Source of the DNA: Nannochloropsis oceanica
Lineage: Eukaryota; Sar; Eustigmatophyceae; Eustigmatales; Monodopsidaceae
Direction of reading: 5' to 3'
Length of the DNA: 64,000 nt
Assembly (NCBI GenBank): GCA_004519485.1
Contig: CP038130.1
Coordinates: 1,258,574-1,322,573 of the forward strand
Shown: positions 36,792 to 48,226 of the stretch, piece by piece
Numbering within the stretch: position 1 is the stretch's first letter
Layout of the letters: the number at the start of each line of letters is the position of its first letter
Position numbers and translations under genes: made by a program
The notes under the pieces: generated by a model
What the model was told of the DNA's origin: nothing
The model's input: only the letters and a program-made list of their open reading frames with translations
Database searches by the model: none

Positions 36792-37605
36792 TGTGCTGGT
36801 TGAGGGAGTGGGTTGATGACGTGTTTCAAGGCGTTGAAGAGATGGACCTGTGAAGAAGTCGATGTCCCTGTATGTGGGGTGATCAGACAAGGGGATTCGT
36901 GGGCATTTGCAAATATATGGGAGCGATGAGTGGCAACACCCAACACTGTGCACCATGCCATGTTGCGTGTGTGTATGGTGGTCTACCGCTGCTGCGAGGA
37001 AGAAGCCCCAGTCGAAGGGGAAACATCAACCACGTCGCCTGTCCGCCTGAAACACAACAAAGCGGCAGCTTACCAAACAACGCGCAGAGGGTACTGGACG
37101 TGAGGGGTCATGCGTTATGCATGGACATGGCTGACTTGCTATCGTGCCAACTCGCCTCGCTTCCTACAACAATCGACGGGCGCGCCTTACTTTATAGCGT
37201 ATTGCGTCAACACAAGAACGTGCGACTTTTTGCCATCCTCTTGAAGCCGCTATGTGCCTGTGTGTTATGTGCTGGAAAATGTGTTGTGCACGGAGACGGC
37301 CTGGAAAAACGACGAAGACTCGCCGCGGGCGTTAGCGAGATGTTGCTGCTCAAAATCCAAGCCACACACGCCCACGCACACAATGCTGTCCTCACAGTCA
37401 CAGTCAAACATCTTACGTTCTCATACTTTTGCTTTTTCTTTGCCGGGCGAGCAGGCTCAAAAGCCAAGGACAAGATAGATTAAATCATTTTTCGATCACA
37501 TAGCCTCGCCCTTACCTCCTGCCCCCTCCTTCCATAGCTCAAGCCAAAGCCCACTATCTAAGCCAAACATCAAGAAGCCACGCCCACAATCGCACAACAC
37601 ACGCC
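36792..37605. other. Divergent promoter region RAD50 / nucleolin-like
   Basis: About 810 bp between divergently transcribed genes. A plus-strand frame at 36872-37483 has no family features and is not taken as a gene. Confidence 0.45.
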
Positions 37606-39359
37606 ATGACAAGTGCAACATCAATCGACGGTACGTGTGTCGCTACACTTGTCGTCTGCGCCTGGCTCAGTCTCCGCCCGCATTCCCGTACTCCCCCAGT
37701 CTTGCGGGTATAGGTGGTTGGTTGCAGTAATGCCCAGCCGCTTCCTCTCTCCTTGCCGTCACCCACCACCCAGCCTCCATTTCGCACTCAATTTAGACCA
37801 TACTTGTCCTCCGCGTTCTTGGTATGATTCTGTCATTGTCTTCCTTACCTGCTCTAATAGACATTCCCACCCCATCCCATACCATTCCCCCATCCCCCCA
37901 TCCCCCCATCCTCACCACCTCCACTGCTCCCTTTACAGTCCGAAGCGACAAAAAAACCAAGAAGTCCAAGGGCCACCAATGCGACGAGGATGACAACGAC
38001 GACACCATCGAGCCCGTCGAGGTGCAAGAGGAAACAGCGACAGCAGCAGCGGCGGAGGAAGAAGGAGATGATGCCGCAGCCTCCTCCGGTCGCAAGCGCA
38101 AGCGAAAACGTATCCGCAAATTGACGAAGAAGGGCAAGGAGGGCGAGAACGACGATAAGGACGAGGACGATGAGGATGGAGGTAGAGATGACGATGCGAG
38201 TCTGCCACTGCGGGCCTCCTCCTCTATCTCACCTACCGCTGCTGCTCCAGGCACAGTCTATGTGGAAGGGATCTCGTACCAAGCCACAGAAGATGACCTC
38301 ATTCGCTTCTTCCAAGATAAAGGCTGTGGCAAAGTGAAGGAAGTGCGCATGCCTCGATGGCAGGACAGTGGGCGTCCGCGGGGATATGCACACATCGAAT
38401 TTAAGAAGGGAGGGGAGGAGAGCGTGGGAAAAGCGTTGGCGTTGAACGGAGTGAGCATGATGGGGAGATATTTGACCGTGCAAATGGCGCAGGCACCAAA
38501 GGGAGGGGGAGCAGCAGCAGTAACACCTGGGAAAAAACCACCTGGTATGTTTTCGAATGTTGGGGGGGGGGGGGAAGGATGGGAGGGAGGGGAAGGGCGG
38601 GAGGGGGAAGGAAGGAGGGGAGAGTGTGTCCAGATGATGATAAAAATATAAAAAGTTTGAGATCTGCAATTTTTTTGAAGAACTTTATACGAGTAGTGAA
38701 ATGATGGGCACACATTAGAAAGGGATGTACCTAAATTAAGAGACATTGAGGAGAGCGACCAAGTGAGTGGATGCTGGCGTTTGGGTTCACGGTTTACTCA
38801 CCTCTCCGTCCCCCCCTCCCTCTCCGTCCTTGCCTCCCTTCCTACCTCTCATCACAGGCTGTGACACCGTCTTCGTTAAGAATCTGTAAGTCCTTGACAT
38901 TCTTTTGGCCATTTTACTTTTCCGTTCTTCGCTCTCCCGCCGTCTTTCCCATCCGCCTCCCAAATTTCCCAAGACTCACCCTCTCTCTCTCCCTCCCTCT
39001 TTCATTGCCTTCCTCCCTCCTTCTTTCCCCCTCCTTCCAGGCCCTACAACATCACCGAAGACACCGTCAGGGACGCTTTCACCTTCTGTGGCAAGATCAG
39101 AACCATACGCCTGGCCATCTGGCAGCACACACAGCAACAGAAAGGCTTCTGCTACATCCAATTTGAGAAGGAGAACGCCGCCGAAATCGCGGTGAAGAAG
39201 CAGGGGGTCATTCAGGTGGGCGGGAGGAAGGTCTTTGTCGACTATGAGACGGGAGCCCCCAAGGCCAGTTACAAAGCCCCGAATGGAAGGCAGTGGAGTA
39301 AGGTGCAAGGGAAGGGAGAAACGGCGCGAGGAGGAGGAGGGCACCGGCCACCAAAATAA
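37606..39359 (+). CDS. Nucleolin-like protein with two RRM domains
   Basis: Four exons: 37606-37630, 37939-38544, 38858-38885 and 39041-39359, with carried bases 1, 1 and 2 all agreeing, giving 325 aa. The first coding exon is 25 nt and the third only 28 nt; the third encodes the start of RRM2 (CDTVFVKN), and the L of KNLPYNITED spans the next junction. The N-terminal ~100 residues are acidic and Lys-rich (Asp/Glu runs, KRKRKRIRK), as in nucleolin/NSR1. RRM1 (~105-185): TVYVEGISY as RNP2 and RGYAHIEF as RNP1. RRM2 (~208-285): TVFVKNLPY and KGFCYIQF. A Gly/Arg-bearing tail ends the protein. Such proteins act in rRNA processing in the nucleolus; the exact orthologue is uncertain. Confidence 0.85.
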
Positions 39360-40639
39360 AGAAAGAAAAAAAGGGGGAGAGGAAAACCAATCTCAAACAA
39401 CACTAGTTCGAGCGAACTGCGCGGCGAGTGCATGCTCCATCTAATTTCACTTTATCTCTGGTTGTGTATTCACTTTACGTATGAGTGAAATTTGAGTCTC
39501 GCATATCAAGCTTTGCCCGGGGTCCTGCCGTTGCAGGTGTATGGATCGTTCAAGCCGTAAAGGCAGTCACCCATCACTTCGCCACCCACACAACGAAGCA
39601 ATTATCTATTCGTGCCTTGTGCGTGCACGTCATCTCGTCTCGCTCTCTCTACTCCATCCCTGACTTACGTTCGCTCTTCCTCTTTCTCTGCTCTGCCTCT
39701 TTTACGCCAAAATTTTTTCTGTCATGTTAACTTTCATTTTTCTTTCTCGTCATCCCTTCTCTCTACATTACCTTCCTCCCTCATATAGTCCTCTTTATTC
39801 TCTGCTGGGCGGCTCGCTTAGGGATTCATCTTTTCTGCTTTTTCATCTTAATTTTCTTCTTCTACTACTTCTGACTCAAGATCTAAACACTCTACTCCCA
39901 CTGCTAATTTACCTACATTACCAACACATGTCCTTCGTGGGCCTTAAATTCAAAATTCTCTATCGAACAAGACCCTCAAAATGAGCTGAAAGCCCTTCGA
40001 AGCGTCTCCTGACGTATTGACAAAGCGAGGGACGGCGGGCAGGAAGGTGGGAGGGTGGGCAGGAGGGAAGGGGGGGGAGAGAAGGTGCATGGTTTTGGAG
40101 GCAGTGTTACACCCTCCTTGGCCCTGGCAAGTTTCACTCCACTCTCTCTATCGCTCTTTCTCTCTATTCATTCAAGCATGGCACTACTTTCTTGTTACTT
40201 TCTCAACCATCAATAGCTACATGACAAAAACCTTTTCCTCTTCTCTTTTCCCCCTCTTTCTCCTCCTTTCCCTCCCCCACCTCCTAAAATCCTCCTTCCC
40301 TTTGCATAGCCCACATTGCGCGGGTCGCCCGAATCTTTCCCACACACACAGACACCCTGAATCCTTTCAAAACACAGACGCCCTGAATCCTTTCCTCACA
40401 CACAGACAGCCTGAATCCTTTCCTCTCCCTCAAAGGGTGGTACACCCATAACAAAAATGTCGGACTGTATCAATCAGGTGTAGGCCAACCCTAGATAAAA
40501 TGGAGGTACTGGGCACGTCCCACCAGCTCCCGCACGCCAAACAATACTCCATCCGCTGTGCATTGCATCACTAAACAAAACCATCCTATTCACGCTCCTC
40601 CCCCTCCCTCCCTCCCTCGTTCTCTACCTCCGTGGGCTT
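39360..40639. other. Convergent intergenic region
   Basis: About 1.3 kb, pyrimidine- and AT-rich with no supported gene. A three-copy tandem repeat at ~40345-40434 is listed separately. Confidence 0.5.
40345..40434. repeat. ~28-bp tandem repeat, three copies
   Basis: The unit cacagac-ccctgaatccttt recurs three times at ~40347, ~40374 and ~40400 with small length and base changes. Confidence 0.8.
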
Positions 40640-42113
40640 CTATTGAAGGCCCGCCGCCCATGCCGGCACGGGCAACAAAGACGGCAAGACCGGCCGTGGA
40701 AGCAAACCCGGCGAAAAAATCGGCACTACACCCCCCCCTATCCCTCCCTGTCTCCCCTCCCCTAGATCCACATGCATCCCCCTCCCCAACACCACCACCG
40801 GCTCCTTCCCCCCCTTCAGCTTCGGCTGATGCATTCTTTTAATCCATGCATGTGCCTCAGCCCTAATCCTCTTGTTTCCCAACCCGCCGAATCCAAACGC
40901 AGGCAAAATCCTCGCTATCCGCGCCATCACCGTTTTCCTGTAGCTCGACGCAATCAGCTCGTAGCGATTCTTCCATGAGGATGCAGGGCGGTTATACATG
41001 TCGAGGCCAAGCAGGTGCATTGGCGTGGTCAGGAACTGCGTGGCCACGGGACAAAAAAGCTGGGATGGGAGGGAGGGAAGGAGGGAAAGAGGGAAGGAGG
41101 AAGTGAGGGAGGGGGAGGGGGATGAGTAAAGGGCAAGAATAAAAGTTATGTGAGATCTTGCGGCGTCCCTCAGACTCACGGCCACATACACACAGCCACA
41201 TACACTCAGCCACATACACACCTCTACATGGAGACAGAACATGGAGACAGACTACCATTGCAGACAGAAGCAACAGAGTAGGAATAAATTGAATACACGA
41301 CGACAGCTAAAATAAGACAACTAAACGCGAGGTCATCTTACAGCATTTCCCTCTCTTCCTTCCACTCTCTCATACCTGTGCCGCTATCTCCGCCTTCTCC
41401 AAGGGCATGCCCAAGGCAGTGTGCATCTCCTCGGCCAAAGGCTCAGGAATATTAAACGACGCGCCCATTGTCACCAAATCCCTCGAAAAGAAGAAGAGGT
41501 AGGAAGAGGCAGGGAGCCCGCGAGGAGTGACGGTCCCAAACATTCTTGCGTACGTCCTGTCTTTGGCAATGCCAGCACCCATGTTGGCGGCAGTGGTGGC
41601 GAGGAGCCGAGGGAGTTCAGGTTTGAAGGTGTAGGCCTTGCTGGTGGTGTTGATGACATTGGCTGAAAAGTAGGTGATACCATAGACGGACCAGACCATA
41701 AGGACCTCGGGGCGGCGGAGAAAGGGGAGAGGATTGCGGAGGAGGGAGGCAAATGAAGAGACGATGGAGGATTCAAGCGAGGCAGCACCGGCTTGGTTTT
41801 GGATGATGGCTTTGTCGATGACGCTGGATGAAGAAAGAGGGAGGTATGGAGGTAATGAGTAGAAGATCCGTGGTCCCAATGGTCTTATAAATCCAAGGTA
41901 CCACCACAATTAAACGTAGCAGACGCACACATACCTAACAAAAGGGGCAACCAACGCCGATGCTCCCATGGCGGCAGCCAAGTCTGCCAGGATGTGTTGG
42001 CCTAGAAATTCCTCTTTTAGCGTGTCGTAGTGTCGAGGCTGGAAGGTACCTGCCATGACTGCAGCGGAAGACCTGGGGTCATGGTGCCGCACCGATATTG
42101 AACTGTCCACCAT
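40640..42113 (-). CDS. Conserved probable membrane protein, function unknown
   Basis: Three exons: 42113 (or 42056)-41935, 41823-41376 and 41059-40640. Phases match (two bases carried, then phase 0), giving 348 aa from 42113. Junctions read APFV|SVIDKAIIQNQ and EIAAQ|LFCPVATQFL. Moderately hydrophobic segments (ADLAAAMGASALVAPF, VWSVYGITYFSANVI, LFFFSRDLVTMGASF, VATQFLTTPMHLLGLD) suggest several membrane-embedded helices. The pattern of paired small-residue helices recalls organelle membrane carrier-like proteins, but I cannot name a family. The C-terminal ~60 residues are low complexity. The ATG at 42056 (MAGTFQPRHYD) may be the true start; a hydrophobic extension upstream of 42113 lacks an ATG. 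Confidence 0.7.
41180..41222. repeat. 14-bp tandem repeat in an intron, three copies
   Basis: gccacatacacaca-type units repeat three times within the second intron of the membrane-protein gene, followed by two copies of acatggagacaga. Confidence 0.8.
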
Positions 42114-43354
42114 TCTCTCTATGCGGGTAGTTTGGAAAATGACAGAGAAAAAGAGTGAGAGGAGGACGAACGATATGGGGATGGGCACGGAGAATATTTG
42201 AGCCGCTGCGAGTATGGGGGTGTCACGTGCGGGTTTTTGGTCGTAGCGAGGCGCATACCAAGACGGCTTGACGCCCTATCGCTGGGCATAGGATGTTAAA
42301 AGAATATTTTAATGCTGCGTTTAGCGTACGCTCACCTTTTCTCAAGCGAGAAGACTGCTGAGTCGAAATCAGGCCGCGCTGTTCTCGTGCTGCTCCGAAA
42401 AGTCGCCCCGCCGGCAGCCTCTGCCCGCACTCCCGGCCCTGGCTACCCTGCCCCAGCCAAGGACGGCAAACGATTGTTTCCCCCTGTTTGAAAGAGGAAT
42501 TAAAGAAGCGCGTTGTGTGAGCAGTGCTGTGCGTAGATCAATGCGTGGGCTTTAGGATGCAGAAGCCGGCGGGGGAACAACGCGACCTCGACATTTTTTA
42601 GGAGTTGAGTGCCGGCTTCATTTTCGCTTCCCCTTCACTTGTTATGCCGAAATCGAAGGTCAAGAAATCAAACGAGATCACCTCGTTGTATGGCAAGTAG
42701 GATGACATTTATGTTAGCTTTGGAGATGTGTGGCCAACCGGGATATTCAGGTCCTCAACCACGATTGTGCCCGATCTTGCTGAAAGCCAACGTCAATATT
42801 GCGCCAATGATGGGCCACTCCACGCAACACGTTCCTAGCCTCCTCAGGAACATACTGGCGCAGTGTGCAAGCCCTCACATTTTCCAGTGCGTCCCCATTT
42901 CGAGTCTAGATGGTTAGTGGAAGTTATCCCTTGACCTACCAACATTTGAGGCTCGCCGCGCACTCCACGAGAATACATTTCGCGCCTTCGCATTCGCTCT
43001 AGTTTATCGCATCATTTTTAAGTGGAAGTGTTGCAAACATTTTTTGAAGTTGTGGTGAACAATTCGACGTACTCTTGCTCAACCTCATGATCCCCTTTCC
43101 CAAAGTGTACGCGTCACCAGGTGAAAGGATAAGAAATCATGTGCAATCGCCACTCATCGCAGCCGGAATAGTTTCACGTGCTCTAGCACCTTTATGAGAC
43201 ACAAAGGTACGGGGCAATTTATCCATTCCAATCCACCTCCACACACCCTCTGATTTCCCACCCTTCTTCAATCCCATATCAGAAACGCAGCGAAACGTCC
43301 AGCAACTAGGGAACGTGGTGGGTGTTAAAGGGACCGCTTCGAAAGTATTTTACT
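42114..43354. other. Divergent intergenic region with possible ORF fragments
   Basis: About 1.2 kb. At 42643 a short ATG frame (MPKSKVKKSNEITSLYGK) ends at TAG, after which the same frame continues open for about 46 codons. This could be a decayed gene or a short first exon, with no family recognised. Confidence 0.35.
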
Positions 43355-45172
43355 ATGACAGAACAAAAAGATAGCATTGCCGGTGATCCGCAGCCGGAAA
43401 CGGAAGTTCCTCCCCGAGTCGAGGGTGCCTGGTCTTCCTCGCTGGCACCTAGCGGCCATTCTGAAAGAGGTTGTGGTCAAGGCAGAGGTTGTAGGGAGGA
43501 GGGAAAAGGCGAAAAAATTGATGAGGAAGATCAGAACCGCTTATGCTGTTCCTGTCGGCTGACTGATAGACTTGGCGAAGTTATGGATGATGACGACGAC
43601 ATATACCTCTGCCTCAAAAATCACTTCGTAGGCTTCGTAGCGTGTGTGCTGGCTTGGTACTGCTTCGGTTTGTCTTTTTTCATCGCCCCTATAGGGCTTA
43701 CTTCCCATGTTCCCATGCCGGACCAAGCACGCAACGCCAATTACTTGACGCCCGCTGCCTTTTACTTGCTTTTTGCGGGTCGCTTCATAGGAGGGATGAT
43801 TTTCGGACAATTTGGAGACCGCTATAGGCGTCAGGTGGTTTTGGCTTTGTGTTTGCTCTTGATCGGTCTCACCACGTTGGCCATGGGCCTGTACCCTTTT
43901 CATGAGCCGGGTGTCGACAGGCTTTCGGTGGGCTGGGCAGCACTTCGGTTCTTGCAAGGCGTCGGCGTAGGGGGTCAGTGGCCTGGCACAATCTTGCTCG
44001 CCCTAGAGTCGTGTCACAACGAGAGGCATGGGGCATTAGCGGCGGGAATTTCTCATTCGGGTGTCTTTCTGGGCCTGGGACTGGCAGCCGGTGCTGCGTA
44101 TCAATTGATGGGGCAAGATGGCGGGGGAAATCCAATGCGTAAAGCGTTCTGGATCGCAGGTGGATTGGTTATGCCGGTGGCCGTGTGGGTGTACTTTGGA
44201 GACAGCGCGGTGGCAACGTTCGAAGATGTACAGGAGGGGGGAGGGATCTCAAGGTACTCTTGGTGGGCGATGGTGAAGCACAATTTTTGGACCTTCATTT
44301 TTGGATGGATAACGCTTTCAATCGATGCCCTGGCCCAATCAATTTTGATATTCCAGTGGCCCCTCATTTTGCCTCATGGCAGTGGCCCAGGGCCCCATGG
44401 TCGTCAGTCACTCACTAATAGTCCAGCGGCAGCGGCCAAAGATGTGCATGGGTGCGTTGCCATGGGTTTGCTCGCGACTGCCGTCATGACTATCGTAAGC
44501 GCCTTTTTGCGAGAGCGCTCCTTCTCCCGCTGCCTTTTGTACCGTCTGGGTGCTTTCCTCACGTGCTTGGGGTTGTGGATTTGGTTTTTCTTGGCAGCTG
44601 GAACTGTGCGACGCCACAAGCCCCTCGCCTGGCTATTTGGAGGGTACCTCCTCGTACTTGGCCCGGGCCTGGGCACGATGCAAGGACCCTTGGCTGCGCT
44701 GGTAGCTGAGCCCTTCCCCTCTTCCATCGCATACGCAGGTTTAGGTTTCGCCTATCATACCGTCCACTCTGCCATGGGTGCCGCTTTTCCTTCCTTGACC
44801 AACTGGCTTTTGGTCCGAGGCTCGTCGGAGACCGTAATAATATTAAGTGCTGACATCCGTCCTATCTATCTCGCGGTAGCCGTTTTGATTGTAACGGTCC
44901 TCTGCATGTACACGACATCTTTCCTCAAGGGCAGTCAACGACGCTCTATCTTGTCACGCACTCAAGGCTTGCGTGTCCGAGATTGTATTGGTTTGTCCAC
45001 AAACCCCTCCTCTTCCGTCTTTCGATCGACTGCGTCCGGCCATCACTCAATGCCCCTTCCCACGATGCAGCAGTCAGTATCACTTCCCACGATGCAACAG
45101 CTAGGACCGCTTCAAACGATACAGCAGATAGGTAATGGATTACCGCGCCTGGAGGAAGACACAAAGCAGTAA
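43355..45172 (+). CDS. MFS transporter (metabolite:proton symporter-like)
   Basis: Single exon, 605 aa from the first ATG at 43355. A ~90-residue hydrophilic N-terminus precedes 12 predicted membrane segments. The MFS signature between TM2 and TM3 is clear: GRFIGGMIFGQFGDRYRRQ. GVGVGGQWPG in TM4 and a long central loop at ~330-360 fit the sugar/metabolite porter group, including bacterial-type MHS proteins. Ligand cannot be read. The C-terminus (~550-605) contains three imperfect copies of a short TMQQ-type repeat. The absence of introns, unlike most large genes here, is noted but not proof of transfer. Confidence 0.85.
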   Translation: MTEQKDSIAGDPQPETEVPPRVEGAWSSSLAPSGHSERGCGQGRGCREEGKGEKIDEEDQNRLCCSCRLTDRLGEVMDDDDDIYLCLKNHFVGFVACVLAWYCFGLSFFIAPIGLTSHVPMPDQARNANYLTPAAFYLLFAGRFIGGMIFGQFGDRYRRQVVLALCLLLIGLTTLAMGLYPFHEPGVDRLSVGWAALRFLQGVGVGGQWPGTILLALESCHNERHGALAAGISHSGVFLGLGLAAGAAYQLMGQDGGGNPMRKAFWIAGGLVMPVAVWVYFGDSAVATFEDVQEGGGISRYSWWAMVKHNFWTFIFGWITLSIDALAQSILIFQWPLILPHGSGPGPHGRQSLTNSPAAAAKDVHGCVAMGLLATAVMTIVSAFLRERSFSRCLLYRLGAFLTCLGLWIWFFLAAGTVRRHKPLAWLFGGYLLVLGPGLGTMQGPLAALVAEPFPSSIAYAGLGFAYHTVHSAMGAAFPSLTNWLLVRGSSETVIILSADIRPIYLAVAVLIVTVLCMYTTSFLKGSQRRSILSRTQGLRVRDCIGLSTNPSSSVFRSTASGHHSMPLPTMQQSVSLPTMQQLGPLQTIQQIGNGLPRLEEDTKQ

Positions 45173-45619
45173 AAATTTAGATTCGATTGCATTTAAAAGG
45201 GGGCCACAGGTATTTGTGTAATCTATATTGCGTACGAGAGAGTGTACATAAGCTCAGGGTATTATGCCCATCCTTCCCCGTACGCCCGTTTGGGTTTTAA
45301 AAGACGCCCGTACGACATTGATCCCTTCTGAATGAGAGAATTATAGGGCATAACTCGATACTTTTTGTTTGTACTTCGCCCTCTTTTTCTCCTGTGCGGT
45401 GGCGGCTTATATCCACCTCTTCCGTGTTCGACGTCTACTCCTAGGTATGTCTACCGGCGAAAAATGGGCTTGTCGGTTAGGAATAAAAAGATGCGAAAAT
45501 TTGTAGCCAACAAAAAAGGAAACATCAAGTGTCGAATATGACTGTATATAATTTATTGATTTACAAAACACGCTAACAAATGTAGACAAAATTCGTACAG
45601 TATCGTCTCGTTAAGGAGA
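45173..45619. other. Convergent intergenic region
   Basis: 447 bp, AT-richer; presumed 3' UTRs. The inverted pair acgcccgtttgggttttaaaagacgcccgtacg near 45285 is a partial direct repeat of acgcccgt. Nothing else seen. Confidence 0.4.
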
Positions 45620-46615
45620 TCATCCCTTGGCGCCTTCCCTACTAATGACGGCACCCACAACTAGCCGAGAGTGCACCTCTGGCTCCCATTCAAATGGATG
45701 GACTCGTCGATAATACTGGGCCATAGATGTGTCGCTATCATCAACTTCTTCTGCATCCACTACAGGCACGGGCAAGGTGTACCCTCCCGCCTGCACCATT
45801 TCCGCTGTCTCTGTGGGCGACGTGGGCAAGGCCAAGCGCAGATGCAAGGCACCACAGTTCGGGAAATTTAAGCGTCTATACATCGGCTCCTGGTGACCTA
45901 AAGCCGCAAAGCACAGTGCTTGATTGATACCGCTGTGTGCCACGACCAGCACTCTCTCGAACGGTTTGGACTGCGACAAGATCACCTCCCATCCCCGCTT
46001 GGCCCGCGTCCACAGCTCGCGAACTGGATAGTGCTGCCCGATACAGAACGTTGCAGGCTGATTCATCCAATTCTCAAACTCGTCCGGGTAAAGCACTTGC
46101 AGGTCCTTGCGCAACTGCCCTTGCCAGTCGTACAGACAAATCTCTTGGATCTCGGGCACAAAGGTCGGCGCGCATCTGGGATAGGCTCTGAAGCCAAGCG
46201 CCCGCCATTGCTTCTCCATGTGATCAAATGTGTGCCGGGCACGGGCAAGAGGCGAGATGAAGATTCGGTCGAAACGCTGTCCTCGTTCCGCCAGGGCCCG
46301 GCCCAATTCCAGCGCTTGCGCCTCACCTTGCGCTGTCAATCGCGAGACGTCCTCCATGCCCTGGCAGCGTCCTTCCGCATTGTGGCAGGTCTCTCCGTGT
46401 CGACATATGATGACGTCGATATACGCTGTCTTCGAAGTAGTTGTAGCGGTAGTCGAAGCGGGCGAAGCGCTATCAGCCTGCGGCGACAAGGTCGTAGCGG
46501 CAGTCATACTTGAGATTGTTGCAGTCGGAGACGGGGAGGTCAACAGAAATCCAGACACGTGTCTTGTGAGGCAGACAATAACAAGGGCCCAAAGCTGCAA
46601 CAGAGCCAACGGCAT
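45620..46615 (-). CDS. Histidine phosphatase (phosphoglycerate mutase family), plastid-type presequence
   Basis: Single exon, 331 aa from the ATG at 46615. The N-terminus is a signal peptide (MPLALLQLWALVIVCLTRHV) whose likely cleavage (HVSG|FLLTSP) leaves Phe at +1, the hallmark of stramenopile plastid presequences. A Ser/Thr/Ala-rich stretch to ~residue 65 acts like a transit peptide. The catalytic domain begins with VIICRHGETCHN (RHG motif, phospho-accepting His) and has ISPLARARHTFD and the second catalytic His in LVVAHSGINQALC. The family ranges from phosphoglycerate mutase to sugar-phosphate phosphatases such as carboxyarabinitol-1-phosphatase; the presence of a second-domain-less single copy favours a phosphatase, but substrate is unknown. 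Confidence 0.85.
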   Translation of the reverse strand: MPLALLQLWALVIVCLTRHVSGFLLTSPSPTATISSMTAATTLSPQADSASPASTTATTTSKTAYIDVIICRHGETCHNAEGRCQGMEDVSRLTAQGEAQALELGRALAERGQRFDRIFISPLARARHTFDHMEKQWRALGFRAYPRCAPTFVPEIQEICLYDWQGQLRKDLQVLYPDEFENWMNQPATFCIGQHYPVRELWTRAKRGWEVILSQSKPFERVLVVAHSGINQALCFAALGHQEPMYRRLNFPNCGALHLRLALPTSPTETAEMVQAGGYTLPVPVVDAEEVDDSDTSMAQYYRRVHPFEWEPEVHSRLVVGAVISREGAKG

Positions 46616-46841
46616 GTCAAACTTGTGCCTGTATGGGTGTGGATGTGAATGCCAGGAATGGCGTGATTTTCAAGGCACAAAAACGGGCAAGGTCGAAAGC
46701 CCTGTATAAGCAGGACAGTGCCATCCCCTTTCGCTTTTCCCTCCTTCTTTCTTCAACTCATGCGGATGAGACACCTTCGTACATCTCACACACAACACAA
46801 CTTCTTAACTCGTCCTCAAGCTTCCCCCCTTGACAGTTAAG
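46616..46841. promoter_or_regulatory. Short divergent promoter region
   Basis: Only 226 bp separate the start codons of the histidine phosphatase (minus) and deoxyhypusine synthase (plus), so both promoters and leaders must share this segment. No TATA box is obvious. Confidence 0.5.
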
Positions 46842-48053
46842 ATGCTCGCCCCGCATGAACCCAGGGCCCCCGCCACCTCTCCCTCTCCCACGGTCCAGGA
46901 CGGGGCCAAGACGGCCGTGCTGCTGGCCTCCACGCCGTTGCCAGAGGCCACGCCCACCGTGCGCGGGTTTGACTGGAATGCCGCTTTGGCATCATCCGAG
47001 GGCGTTTCCCTTCATGGCTTGCTGGGCTCCTTCCTGACGACGGGCTTCCAGGCCACCAACCTTGGCATGGCCATCAAAGAGATAGAGCGGATGCGGGCGT
47101 GGCGGCTGAGCGACGTACCCGTGGCTCCAGATGAAGACGACGACTTGATAGACCCCGCCGTGCGTGCCACCATCAAATGCAAGATATTTTTGGCCTACAC
47201 CTCCAATCTAATTTCCTCGGGCCTGAGAGAAACGCTGCGCTTCATTGTGGAACACAAGCTGGTGGACGTGGTGGTGACGACGGCAGGTGGGGTGGAAGAG
47301 GACCTGATCAAGTGCTTGGCACCCACCCGCCTGGGAGATTTTTCCTTGCCGGGGATCGAGCTTCGGAAACGGGGTATTAATCGCATTGGCAATTTATTGG
47401 TGCCGAATGACAATTATTGCAAGTTCGAGGACTGGGTCACGCCTATCCTCCATGCCATGGCGGCCGAGCAAAACACCGAGGGCCGACGGTGGACACCCTC
47501 CCGACTGATTGAGCGGTTAGGCAAAGAGATAAACAACCCGGACTCCATCTATTATTGGGCAGCGAAGAATCAGATCCCAGTGTTTTGCCCCGCTTTGACC
47601 GATGGCTCCCTGGGGGATATGTTGTATTTCTTCTCGTACAAGCACCCGGAATTTGTGGTGGACATGGTTGCAGACATCAGGAGGTTGAACGACGAAGCCG
47701 TGCATGCCAAGGCCACAGGCATGATTATCTTGGGAGGGGGCTTGGTGAAACATCACACGTGCAATGCGAATCTCATGAGGAATGGGGCGGATTTCGCGGT
47801 TTTTGTGAACACAGGGCAAGAGTTTGATGGGAGTGACTCAGGGGCTCGGCCGGACGAGGCTGTGTCATGGGGGAAAGTGAAGATGGATGCGCACCCCGTG
47901 AAAGTTTTTGGTGATGCCACGCTGGTTTTTCCGTTGTTGGTGGCCGAGACGTTCGCGAAGGAAGTGGCTGCGGAGAGGGGGCGTGAAGGAGGAGGAGGAG
48001 GGAAGGTGGAGGAAGAGTCGGCGGCGCTGAAGAGGCAACGAGTAGTCTTGTAA
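46842..48053 (+). CDS. DHPS: Deoxyhypusine synthase
   Basis: Single exon, 403 aa from the ATG at 46842. The enzyme uses NAD and spermidine to convert one lysine of eIF5A to deoxyhypusine. Strong family motifs: [67 protein letters not shown], and the active-site region [20 protein letters not shown] holding the catalytic Lys (LVKHH), then [21 protein letters not shown]-terminal ~45 residues are Pro/Ala-rich; a short Gly-rich tail follows the fold. Length is near the usual ~370. It appears intact and cytosolic. Confidence 0.95.
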   Translation: MLAPHEPRAPATSPSPTVQDGAKTAVLLASTPLPEATPTVRGFDWNAALASSEGVSLHGLLGSFLTTGFQATNLGMAIKEIERMRAWRLSDVPVAPDEDDDLIDPAVRATIKCKIFLAYTSNLISSGLRETLRFIVEHKLVDVVVTTAGGVEEDLIKCLAPTRLGDFSLPGIELRKRGINRIGNLLVPNDNYCKFEDWVTPILHAMAAEQNTEGRRWTPSRLIERLGKEINNPDSIYYWAAKNQIPVFCPALTDGSLGDMLYFFSYKHPEFVVDMVADIRRLNDEAVHAKATGMIILGGGLVKHHTCNANLMRNGADFAVFVNTGQEFDGSDSGARPDEAVSWGKVKMDAHPVKVFGDATLVFPLLVAETFAKEVAAERGREGGGGGKVEEESAALKRQRVVL

Positions 48054-48226
48054 GGAAGAGGGAAAGGGGGAAAGGATTTTTGAACTACCAAAGTAGACAG
48101 GTAGCAGCAATCACAAAGCACGATGTGTATATATATACGGTGGGTGGGGCAATTCGTTTGCGTACTTTCGCTTTGCTTTTATTTACTGGCTGCTACATTT
48201 TTCTTCTTCCTTCTCGTATACACTCA

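Noticed and set aside
36792-36956. Upstream extension of the RAD50 frame
   Set aside because: RAD50 proteins begin just before the first strand; the ATG at 36791 gives the expected N-terminus.
36872-37483. 203-codon plus-strand frame upstream of the nucleolin-like gene
   Set aside because: No family features; lies in a divergent promoter region and partly overlaps the RAD50 leader.
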